From Desulfobacterales bacterium (GTDB lineage: Bacteria > Desulfobacterota > Desulfobacteria > Desulfobacterales > JAFDDL01): a stretch of DNA of 64,000 nucleotides. Where the stretch lies: assembly GCA_034003325.1 (NCBI GenBank), contig JAVEYW010000005.1, positions 240,579 through 304,578 of the forward strand, in the 5' to 3' direction. Shown in pieces: positions 9,092 through 16,429 of this stretch. Both the position numbers and the translations under genes were made by a program. A model generated the notes under the pieces. It had not been told where the DNA came from, did no database searches, and saw nothing but the letters and a program-made list of their open reading frames with translations. Within the stretch, counting starts at the first letter, position 1. Every line of letters begins with the position of its first letter.

Positions 9092-9514
9092 CTATAATTC
9101 CATATTCTTATCCACGGCTTCTTTGGCCAATTGTTCCAGCCGCTTGATCAGAAAACCCGCATTCTCGACTTCCAGCGTGTTCGTTGTTTTTTTATTGTTG
9201 CCGTCGATGACATTAAAAACGAACTTGTCATCCCGTTGACCTTTGAAAGAGACGCTTGTCCCGAGCTCACCTTCCAGCTTGTCCACGATTTCCTTATCGA
9301 CATCATCCTGCGGGCCGGAGCGGGTGATGCGATCAACGATATCGGCAGCGACTTTATCGATAATCGATTGGCGCTTCGCTTCAGCCGAAATATGGATTCT
9401 ATCTGACGGCTGTTGTTGGTCCAGCGCTTTTTGGCGCTCGATCAGTCGGGTTTGGCTGATCTGTTTGCTATACACTTTCAGTACATTATGTATTTGATGC
9501 GCCGGAATTTGCAT
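9092..9514 (-). CDS. DVU0524-type FlgM-associated protein
   Basis: A 140-residue soluble protein that resembles the family found directly upstream of flgM in sulfate-reducers (DVU0524 in Desulfovibrio). The N-terminus MQIPAHQIHNVLKVYSKQIS and the central DRIHISAEAKRQSI stretch are the recognisable parts; the second half is an alpha/beta segment with KFVFNVIDGNNKKTT. Its biochemical role is unknown. A GAAGGAAA ribosome site lies ahead of the ATG. It likely shares a transcript with flgM; the Nudix gene 147 bp upstream may or may not be part of it. Confidence 0.8.
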   Translation of the reverse strand: MQIPAHQIHNVLKVYSKQISQTRLIERQKALDQQQPSDRIHISAEAKRQSIIDKVAADIVDRITRSGPQDDVDKEIVDKLEGELGTSVSFKGQRDDKFVFNVIDGNNKKTTNTLEVENAGFLIKRLEQLAKEAVDKNMEL

Positions 9515-9661
9515 ACACCGTTTCCTTCAAATCAATGCAACCGTTATGACAAGGCCCGTATCAGCCGATTCGTAACAAAGAAAGACGTACTTTTTGAATA
9601 GGTTGGCGGCCCGAATGTACTTATGTCTTAAGGGTGATATCGGTTGGCATGAATAAAACCT

Positions 9662-10192
9662 TTAGAGAAAAATAGCCATTTCTTTAAAAATCTTTGCATG
9701 GGCGGCGCAATAGATTCGAATGAAATGCCGATGCGTTGAAAAAGCGATTTCGGGCAAATTTGAAATCGGGAAAAAACCAACGTCGGAGGCATCATCTCCT
9801 GCGACCGGATCCCCCGTATAATTGGTGACGAGATAACCGATGAGCAGCACCATGGGATGATGCTCTCCACGACTTGTTGTCACTCCCAGTAACGTATCGA
9901 TTCGCCCTGTCAGCGATGTTTCCTCCTTAAGCTCCCTGAGCGCAGCCCCTTCCGATGTTTCGCCCAATTCCATAAACCCGCCGGGCAGGCACCATTTTCC
10001 GGCTTGCGGCGCAACGCTGCGTTCCACCAGGAGGATCCTGTTCTGATTGTCCACGACCACGGTGCAAGCGGCGGGAAGCGGGTTTTCATAAATCGCTTTG
10101 ATACAGGTATCGCAAAAGAGACGCTCTGTGCCTTCCCACCACTTTTTAGTGAGGGGGCCGCCGCAATAAGGACAAAACTTTTTTTGAATCAT
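9662..10192 (-). CDS. Nudix hydrolase with N-terminal zinc ribbon
   Basis: The Nudix box GGFMELGETSEGAALRELKE followed by ETSL gives the metal-binding glutamates, so this hydrolyses a nucleoside diphosphate linked to another moiety. The first 35 residues hold CPYCGG and CDTC, a four-Cys zinc ribbon of the sort found in NADH pyrophosphatase-like Nudix proteins. The substrate is not predictable from sequence. It is 176 residues long and starts 28 bp after the aldolase gene ends, so it probably belongs to the aldolase operon. Confidence 0.9.
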   Translation of the reverse strand: MIQKKFCPYCGGPLTKKWWEGTERLFCDTCIKAIYENPLPAACTVVVDNQNRILLVERSVAPQAGKWCLPGGFMELGETSEGAALRELKEETSLTGRIDTLLGVTTSRGEHHPMVLLIGYLVTNYTGDPVAGDDASDVGFFPISNLPEIAFSTHRHFIRIYCAAHAKIFKEMAIFL

Positions 10193-10220
10193 GAGCTATT
10201 GAATGTCTCCAGCCGGCCGG

Positions 10221-11516
10221 TTAATCATCGAAATTGCCGGAAGCCCCCTTGTTGCTGTTAATCAGACGTGCCTTTTGCTTTATTTTTTCCACTGTCCATT
10301 GGCCGGGATCTTCGATCCGTTCGGCTTTGGGGCCCGGGTCAAAAGTGCCTGCCCGGCAGATCGCCTCAATGGCGAGCGGTGCGGTGTCTTGCGCATTCAA
10401 CACATTTACCAGCATGTTATAGACAAACGACTCGACCCGCCGGGTTATGCGCTCCCTTATTTCTTTGGGCTGCCTCAGCAGTTTGCCTTCGAACGGAAGG
10501 TTCAGATTTTTATAATTGCCGCCCTTGATGTTTTTCTCACGGGCATATGCCGTCATTTCTTCCCACACCGCTTCAGTAACTCCTTCGCCCTTAACCTTAA
10601 TGAAGTTGCCGTCCGCATCCAGTATCGCGTTGCCGTAATCGTTCACTTCAACCCCCCATGAGATCATCTGAAGGGCGGTGGCCACGTTGGCTTTCGTGGT
10701 TTTGGTTTTGGCGGCGATTTCCCGAAGTCTGTCCGAGCTGTTGCCGGAGGTGCCGTGTTGAGCACCGGACACATTATACGGCGTCAGCGCCTTATGAATT
10801 TGCGCGGTCAGTGCTACCTGTATTCCCTGTGCGCTGGCTTCTATGCCGTGCGTGGTCCCATTGTTCAGGGCGATCCAGTTCGGAAAAATATCATGGGCGT
10901 TGAGCCCTTGAATCAGAAAGCAAGCTTCCTCGACGGTCGACAAACCTTCTTTCCCTTTTATTTCACCAACTTCTGTCTCAAGACCGGCCCATTTCGGAAT
11001 AGAGGGGTTCAGCTCGATGCTGGCCAGCAGGTTTTCATCATCGGGCAGGTGTGAGGCGTCAACAGCTATGGAAGTGATGCCGGCATCGAATATGGACGGG
11101 ATTTCGGTTTTGGCGATTTCGATATCCTTGGCGCCCTTGATGCCGTAATGATCTGCATGAACGGCAACGGGAATGGTGATGCCCAGTTCATTGCACAAGG
11201 CATCCACGGTTCTGGCAATGTTCCAGTAATTGATGGCGCAGTAGGCACTTGCGCCCCCCTCGGATTTGGCGATCTCGATAATCATGGCGGCGTTTGCCCG
11301 CTGGGCGGCCATCAGTGCGCCCCGGATGACAAAATAATTCCTTCCGTTGGCCGCCATGGCGAGCGCGTTGCCCTTTTTCAGCATGGCAAGATCGATGAAT
11401 TTGCCGCTCACAATGAGGGCCTTTGAATTGGGAAACAGGGTTTTGACATTGGGCGGACGGCCGACAGTACAGGCCGTATCAAAATCAACGGAAAGAACCG
11501 TGTTTGATGTGCTCAT
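10221..11516 (-). CDS. Class II (zinc-dependent) fructose-bisphosphate aldolase
   Basis: Cleaves fructose 1,6-bisphosphate to dihydroxyacetone phosphate and glyceraldehyde 3-phosphate, serving glycolysis and gluconeogenesis. HADHYGIKG carries the first zinc ligand with the catalytic Asp region, and NNGTTHGI and SGAQHGTSGNSSDRL carry the other conserved His and phosphate-binding parts. At 431 residues it is longer than the E. coli enzyme (359), with extra sequence in the C-terminal region. It lies 17 bp downstream of the gene at 11534-12688, likely in the same operon. Confidence 0.9.
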   Translation of the reverse strand: MSTSNTVLSVDFDTACTVGRPPNVKTLFPNSKALIVSGKFIDLAMLKKGNALAMAANGRNYFVIRGALMAAQRANAAMIIEIAKSEGGASAYCAINYWNIARTVDALCNELGITIPVAVHADHYGIKGAKDIEIAKTEIPSIFDAGITSIAVDASHLPDDENLLASIELNPSIPKWAGLETEVGEIKGKEGLSTVEEACFLIQGLNAHDIFPNWIALNNGTTHGIEASAQGIQVALTAQIHKALTPYNVSGAQHGTSGNSSDRLREIAAKTKTTKANVATALQMISWGVEVNDYGNAILDADGNFIKVKGEGVTEAVWEEMTAYAREKNIKGGNYKNLNLPFEGKLLRQPKEIRERITRRVESFVYNMLVNVLNAQDTAPLAIEAICRAGTFDPGPKAERIEDPGQWTVEKIKQKARLINSNKGASGNFDD

Positions 11517-11533
11517 GATTCATATCCTCCTTA

Positions 11534-12688
11534 TCAATAATCGACAATTGAATATTCTGGAAGCTCATAGAGTTTTCGAATATTATAACCTAAGGTGTCC
11601 GGTAGATAGCGCCCCCAAATTTTAATCGGTATGTCATCAATCTGTTTGGTCGGGCTCATTCCGACCGCAAGCAGGTATTCAATGATGTATTCGATATTGA
11701 TGGTGATGTTGCCATAGACATTTTGCTGCCGGCGTTGTTTGAAAATCCTGGTTTCGTGCATGGATCGACCAATTTCGGATTCCACTAGCTCTTCGATCGT
11801 CGTGAAAATAAGATCCACTTGAACGGTGTTGCTTCCGCTGTATAGAAACCACTCAAAATCCCGCGACAGGTTGTTTGCCGGAAGGCCTCGATAGCGGTAC
11901 GCATCGCTGGGCGGCCGCGATTTGAACCTTTTGGACATATAATCGAGATCGACCGTGAGTTCAACCACATAATGAACGGCATTATAACTGCCCGTATGAA
12001 CTTCTTTCTCAATAATGGTCGCTCCGGGTAGCCCGGATATAACAGATTCAAGCTGTTCTTCGGAAATACCGTTCTTGATGAGTTTAAGTCCCAGAACATC
12101 TTTAATGGTCATGTTGGCGGCCGGAAGACTGATCCCGTTTCGTTTAAATTCGAGCAGATGCTCCTTTTCCGCTTGTTCAACCAGCTCTTTGGCGTTTTCA
12201 TTCCCTTTCCCTATTTGTGTTGCTAATCTGGCGGCGGTAAGGCGGACCTTGTCGGCAATATGCAGGGCGGCATACCGGCTTGCTTTTTCGGCAATCCGTT
12301 TAACCCGTTTGAATCGGCACATGCCGGTCATATGGCCTTGGTTATCGTAATAGGCCAATGCGGCAAGAGGGGAGCCGACATAGTAAAACTCCGGCAATTT
12401 CATATATTCAGAGATAAGGTGCTGTACGCGTGAATTATCGATGTCCGTTGCGTTGCAGATAAAGTCTTTGAGTTCATTTTTGGTCGCGATTCTTTTGAAC
12501 TGTGTCAGGTTCGTCAGAAACGGATTGAGTTCTTTAATAAAAAGAAGGAGCCGCTCCCAGGCGACAAAACTGTCATAGGTGATGATTCGAGTGATTTGCA
12601 GTGGATCTACCGGATCAAGTTCGTTCGACAACCAACGGTTTGTGATTTCAAACAACTTATCTTTATGTAGAAATGCCGATATATACAT
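11534..12688 (-). CDS. Conserved hypothetical protein with possible RelA/SpoT-like nucleotidyltransferase region
   Basis: A 384-residue cytoplasmic protein. The centre resembles the (p)ppGpp synthetase fold: TIKDVLGLKLI, then EKEVHTGSYNAVHYVVELTV, which has the position and shape of the family's DIYGxR and YxxxH elements, and a later VQVDLIFTTIEELVESEIG where synthetases have their Q-x-R strand. The normally conserved Arg and the EIQIRT motif are not clear, so activity is doubtful. The helical N-terminal 150 residues match nothing I know. It precedes the aldolase by 17 bp. The assignment is an inference from patterns only. Confidence 0.6.
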   Translation of the reverse strand: MYISAFLHKDKLFEITNRWLSNELDPVDPLQITRIITYDSFVAWERLLLFIKELNPFLTNLTQFKRIATKNELKDFICNATDIDNSRVQHLISEYMKLPEFYYVGSPLAALAYYDNQGHMTGMCRFKRVKRIAEKASRYAALHIADKVRLTAARLATQIGKGNENAKELVEQAEKEHLLEFKRNGISLPAANMTIKDVLGLKLIKNGISEEQLESVISGLPGATIIEKEVHTGSYNAVHYVVELTVDLDYMSKRFKSRPPSDAYRYRGLPANNLSRDFEWFLYSGSNTVQVDLIFTTIEELVESEIGRSMHETRIFKQRRQQNVYGNITINIEYIIEYLLAVGMSPTKQIDDIPIKIWGRYLPDTLGYNIRKLYELPEYSIVDY

Positions 12689-12887
12689 TCAGCTTCAGGT
12701 TCCGGGGTGCGGGCGTTAATTATAAATTTTTCGGCGGCTCGAAACGCACGAAGAGACTTATGGCCAATACAAATGCCATACCGCTCCCTTGCCATCGGCG
12801 TCTGCTCTTGATTGAATCGATAAACGTAAGATCATGATAAAGCGTAAGCGCAAATGGAAATCGTCTATCAGAAAACCGGATGGTTCC

Positions 12888-13148
12888 CTAAACATATAAA
12901 TTGATCAGGGTGCCGATCATTTGCATCGCGTTCGGTTCTATTCGTTTTCGGGAATTATATAGTTCTGTTTCCTGTTCGAAATCAAGGACATACCGACCGA
13001 AACGACAGCCTTTTGAAAACCGGCTGTTCTGAAAATATGCGTCTTGGTCTTCGCGATAGCCAAGGGCGTAATCCGGAGTTTCGATAACCACTATCGGGTA
13101 ACCGCTATCTACGTAAGGGATTATATTTAAGTTGGATACCATATTCAT
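12888..13148 (-). CDS. Small hypothetical protein
   Basis: An 86-residue product if started at the ATG at 13148, which has a G-rich AAAGGGGGGG site about eight bases ahead. The frame stays open to a TTG at 13322, but the added part has no better start. The middle carries PIVVIETPDYALGYREDQDA and the end EPNAMQMIGTLINLYV. No membrane segment or known motif is seen. It is alone between the aldolase operon and the divergent glutamate synthase leader. Confidence 0.5.
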   Translation of the reverse strand: MNMVSNLNIIPYVDSGYPIVVIETPDYALGYREDQDAYFQNSRFSKGCRFGRYVLDFEQETELYNSRKRIEPNAMQMIGTLINLYV

Positions 13149-13432
13149 GTTCCCAACCCCCCCTTTTTCCATCGAGACGGCAGTGGATAACCCAGCATAA
13201 AAACGGCTATTTTCCGCCTGTTGATCCTGACCGAACCGAAACAACTTAAATTCGGCGCTCAAGCTCGAAAATGTGAATGGTCCGCTTTGATCAAACTGCC
13301 GCCGGTTTGTTGCTTGTTTCAATCCGGCTTATCGAAACGATGTCCCGGATTTTTCTTTATCTTAATTCGAATATTAGTATAACGCTGTTGTGTGTCAAGG
13401 AAAAAGGGAAGAAACGGACCGGCAAAAACCAC

Positions 13433-13461
13433 TTGACAAAAAATAAATCAAATCCTACTGT
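13433..13461 (+). promoter_or_regulatory. Sigma-70-like promoter for glutamate synthase
   Basis: TTGACA at 13433-13438 and TACTGT at 13456-13461 with a 17-bp spacer. Transcription would begin near 13468, giving a leader of about 185 bases before the first glutamate synthase gene. Confidence 0.6.
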
Positions 13462-13469
13462 CACAAAAC

Positions 13470-13514
13470 ATGTTTAAGCTGCACAACGGCGTGTGGGTGT
13501 GGACATTTGATTGA
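13470..13514 (+). CDS. Putative 14-residue leader peptide MFKLHNGVWVWTFD
   Basis: An ATG at 13470 opens a 14-codon frame ending in TGA at 13514, just ahead of a strong intrinsic terminator and the glutamate synthase genes. Two of the 14 codons are TGG (Trp). If the promoter at 13433-13461 is right, the ATG is within a few bases of the transcript start, so translation would be leaderless; no ribosome site precedes it. A role in attenuation is inferred from layout alone. Confidence 0.4.
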   Translation: MFKLHNGVWVWTFD

Positions 13515-13520
13515 AGGACA

Positions 13521-13558
13521 AAGGCGTCACTTCCCGATGAGGGGTTGACGCCTTTTTT
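13521..13558 (+). terminator. Intrinsic terminator inside the glutamate synthase leader
   Basis: The stem AAGGCGTCA / TGACGCCTT (9 bp), with a further CCC/GGG inner helix around GATGA, is followed by TTTTTT. It lies 96 bp before the gltB1 start and downstream of the promoter, so full operon transcription requires read-through. This is the classic layout of an attenuator. Confidence 0.8.
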
Positions 13559-13653
13559 GTTTTGCAGAAAAAAATGCCTTTAGGAAGCGCGGACGGCTTT
13601 TTGACGGTGTGGGGTTTTGCAGGGCAAAAGCCTGTAGCGTAAAGGAGAAAGAC

Positions 13654-14784
13654 ATGTGTCGTTTATTTGCCATTACCAGTGATGAGCCATTGTCGCCCAT
13701 GGTTGCCATCGAATCGATGGAAGTCATGCGGGAAGGACACGACGGCTCCGGCGTGGGGTTGCTGCTCCGCGATTTGGGCGGTCCCTTTGAGGAGATGAAG
13801 GACGCACCGATTCTTTCCGGCATTTTCAGTGATACCGGGATAAAGCGACTTGATGCCTATATGATGGATTTAGGCTTTATGACCAAGTTCAGGCTGTCCA
13901 TCAAGGTTCCAAAGACGCCTCCCCCGGGTACGCCCAAGCGGGATACCTATCTGGTGCGGGCTTATGAGTATCCGGAAGAATGGGAGGGGCTGACCCGGGA
14001 AGTGATATCGGACCGGTTGCTCGGCATTCGACTCAAATTGCGGGAGATGGGAGAGGAAAAGGACGATATGATCGTCTACTCCTTCTGGCCGGATGTGATC
14101 ATGATCAAGGAGATCGGTGATCCGATGCAGGTGGCGCGCTACCTGAATTTTGACCGAAAAGAGCTCAAGGCACGCGTGATTCTGGCGCAAGGCCGTCAAA
14201 ACACCAATTACGCCATCAACCTCTATGCCTGTCATCCGTTTTTTATTCAGGGCTTCGGGTCTATGACCAACGGCGAGAACACGGCGTTCATTCCCATTCG
14301 GGAGTATTTGAAATCCAGGGGATTTCACGGTTACTCGGGATACCAGTCCGATTCCGAGGTGTTTACCCATATTCTGCATTTCATGCAAACCAAACTAGAT
14401 CTCGGCATCGAATTTTATAAGCATGTGATCACTCCCTTACAGGATGCGGACATCGCCGTACATGCGAATTCGAGCTTTTTAAGGCATCTCAAATACACCT
14501 GTCGGCCGCTGATTATCGACGGGCCCAATTGCGTGATCGGCAGCTTGCCGGACAACACCCTTTTCATGGTTCAGGACCGCAAAAAGCTCAGGCCCGGTGT
14601 GGTGGGCGGCCGCCCCGGATTGTATGCATTTTCATCAGAAATTTGCGGCCTGGACGCCGCGATTCCGAACCGGGATAAGAGCAAAGACTTTCAGCCCATG
14701 TATCTGGACACAGCGCTTGTGCGTCCGGACCGTAAGGAGGTTACCCTATGTACCCAAAGCGCGCCGTTACCCCTTCCACACTGA
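13654..14784 (+). CDS. Glutamate synthase, glutamine amidotransferase subunit (GltB1-like)
   Basis: Class II glutamine amidotransferase domain as a separate protein; it frees ammonia from glutamine for the synthase domain encoded next. Start at ATG 13654 exposes Cys2 (MCRLFAI) as the expected N-terminal nucleophile, after an AAAGGAGA site; the frame extends upstream only spuriously. GHDGSGVGLLL, FMTNGEN-like SMTNGENTAF and LTGYQSDSE-like GYQSDSE segments match the family. In E. coli this domain is the N-terminus of a single 1500-residue GltB; separate genes are typical of archaea and many anaerobes. Its end overlaps the next gene by 37 bp. Confidence 0.9.
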   Translation: MCRLFAITSDEPLSPMVAIESMEVMREGHDGSGVGLLLRDLGGPFEEMKDAPILSGIFSDTGIKRLDAYMMDLGFMTKFRLSIKVPKTPPPGTPKRDTYLVRAYEYPEEWEGLTREVISDRLLGIRLKLREMGEEKDDMIVYSFWPDVIMIKEIGDPMQVARYLNFDRKELKARVILAQGRQNTNYAINLYACHPFFIQGFGSMTNGENTAFIPIREYLKSRGFHGYSGYQSDSEVFTHILHFMQTKLDLGIEFYKHVITPLQDADIAVHANSSFLRHLKYTCRPLIIDGPNCVIGSLPDNTLFMVQDRKKLRPGVVGGRPGLYAFSSEICGLDAAIPNRDKSKDFQPMYLDTALVRPDRKEVTLCTQSAPLPLPH

Positions 14785-16382
14785 GTGTAAAGGATTTGCC
14801 CTGGCAGGTTCTCTGGGACAAGGACAAGTGCACCCTGTGCGGGCAGTGTACGGCTGTTTGTCCTGTAAACGCGATCGAGCTGGGCGTGTTTCGCAAACGG
14901 GAAGTCCTTACCGGCCTTAATATTTCAACGACGCCGGAAAACACCTTTCAAATCTGGTACGGCATTCGACAGAAGACGGACCCGGCCTATAAATGCGTCG
15001 GCTGCGCCATGTGCAACCTGGTTTGCCCCAACAACGCCATTACCCCGCTTCGTTCCGATGAAACGGATAAGCTGCGGTTTCATATCGACCGGGGCGGACA
15101 ACCCAGGAGACGCGGCGGGCGACGCAACAGTGGTGAGAGTTTGTTGGATCGCATCAAATTCATCCGGATTTCCATGCTGACGGACCCGGCGCTGGATGCG
15201 GGCCGGCATGAATTTGAGCTGCGGACCCTGTTGGGCCGCATGCTGCCGCCCGAAGAGAATTTGCAGCACCTGAAGCAAAATGGCTGGATTCCGCCTGTGC
15301 GCGAGATCTATCCGCTGATTATCGGCGGAATGTCCTTTGGCGCTTTATCTCCAAATATGTGGGAGGGGCTTCAGATGGGGGTCGCCTACTTGAACGAGGA
15401 GATGGGCATGCCGGTCCGCATTTCAACCGGTGAAGGAGGATGCCCGCCCCGATTGCTGCGCTCACGGTTTTTAAAATATGTGATTTTGCAGATCGCCAGC
15501 GGGTATTTCGGATGGGATGAGATCATTCACGCCATTCCCCACATGAAGGAAGACCCTTGCGCGGTGGAGATTAAATATGGCCAGGGGGCAAAGCCGGGCG
15601 ATGGCGGGCTTCTCATGTGGTATAAGGTCAATCAGCTCATCGCCGCCATTCGGGGGGTGCCGGCCGGAGTCAATCTGCCCAGTCCGCCCACGCACCAGAC
15701 AAAATACTCCATCGAGGAGGCCGTGGCCAAGATGATTCAGTCCATGAGCATGGCTTGGGGGTTCAGGGTGCCTGTTTATCCTAAAATATCAGCCACCTCA
15801 ACGACGAATGCCGTGCTCAATAATTTAAGCCGGAATCCCTATGCGGCGGGTCTTGCCATTGACGGCGAGGACGGCGGCACAGGGGCTGCCTATAATATCT
15901 CCATGAACCATATGGGCCACCCCATTGCCAGCAATATTCGGGATGCCTATTTGAACCTCGTGAAAATCGGTCGTCAGAATGAAATTCCCCTGTTCGCGGG
16001 CGGCGGTGTTGGAAAAACCGGCAATCTGGCGGCCAATGCGGCGGCGCTCATCATGCTGGGCGCTAGCGGAATTCAGACCGGAAAATATATCATGCAGGCA
16101 GCTGCGGGATGCCTGGGGTCTGAAAGCGACCGGTGCAATATTTGTAATATCGGCTTATGCCCGAAGGGAATTACTTCCCAGGATCCGAGACTTTACCGGC
16201 GCCTGGACGCAGAGGATGTGGCCCAGCGCGTGGTGGACGTATTTTTGAGCTTCGATATGGAGTTGCGGAAAATTTTCGCGCCGCTTGGGCGTTCCACCTC
16301 GCTTCCCATCGGAATGTCCGATGCGCTGGGGATTGATGACGCGGCGGCCGCTGAAAGGCTTTCAATCAAGTATGTCGTGTAA
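14748..16382 (+). CDS. Glutamate synthase, FMN/Fe-S synthase subunit with N-terminal ferredoxin domain (GltB2-like)
   Basis: The central catalytic part of glutamate synthase, converting 2-oxoglutarate plus ammonia to glutamate. Residues 20-100 hold two 4Fe-4S clusters (CTLCGQCTAVCPVNAIE; CVGCAMCNLVCPNNAI). The FMN-binding barrel follows with GGMSFGALSP, STGEGG, GQGAKPGDGG, DGEDGGTGAA and GGGVGKTGNLAANAAALIML. Near the end CNICNIGLCPKG supplies a Cys cluster site in the place of the canonical 3Fe-4S motif. Strong GGAGG site ahead of ATG 14748. The ferredoxin domain suggests electrons arrive from reduced ferredoxin or from the partner flavoprotein. Confidence 0.93.
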   Translation: MYPKRAVTPSTLSVKDLPWQVLWDKDKCTLCGQCTAVCPVNAIELGVFRKREVLTGLNISTTPENTFQIWYGIRQKTDPAYKCVGCAMCNLVCPNNAITPLRSDETDKLRFHIDRGGQPRRRGGRRNSGESLLDRIKFIRISMLTDPALDAGRHEFELRTLLGRMLPPEENLQHLKQNGWIPPVREIYPLIIGGMSFGALSPNMWEGLQMGVAYLNEEMGMPVRISTGEGGCPPRLLRSRFLKYVILQIASGYFGWDEIIHAIPHMKEDPCAVEIKYGQGAKPGDGGLLMWYKVNQLIAAIRGVPAGVNLPSPPTHQTKYSIEEAVAKMIQSMSMAWGFRVPVYPKISATSTTNAVLNNLSRNPYAAGLAIDGEDGGTGAAYNISMNHMGHPIASNIRDAYLNLVKIGRQNEIPLFAGGGVGKTGNLAANAAALIMLGASGIQTGKYIMQAAAGCLGSESDRCNICNIGLCPKGITSQDPRLYRRLDAEDVAQRVVDVFLSFDMELRKIFAPLGRSTSLPIGMSDALGIDDAAAAERLSIKYVV

Positions 16383-16429
16383 AACAAGCTGAAAGTTGGA
16401 CGTCGGGAACTTGCGAGATAGGGAAAAAC

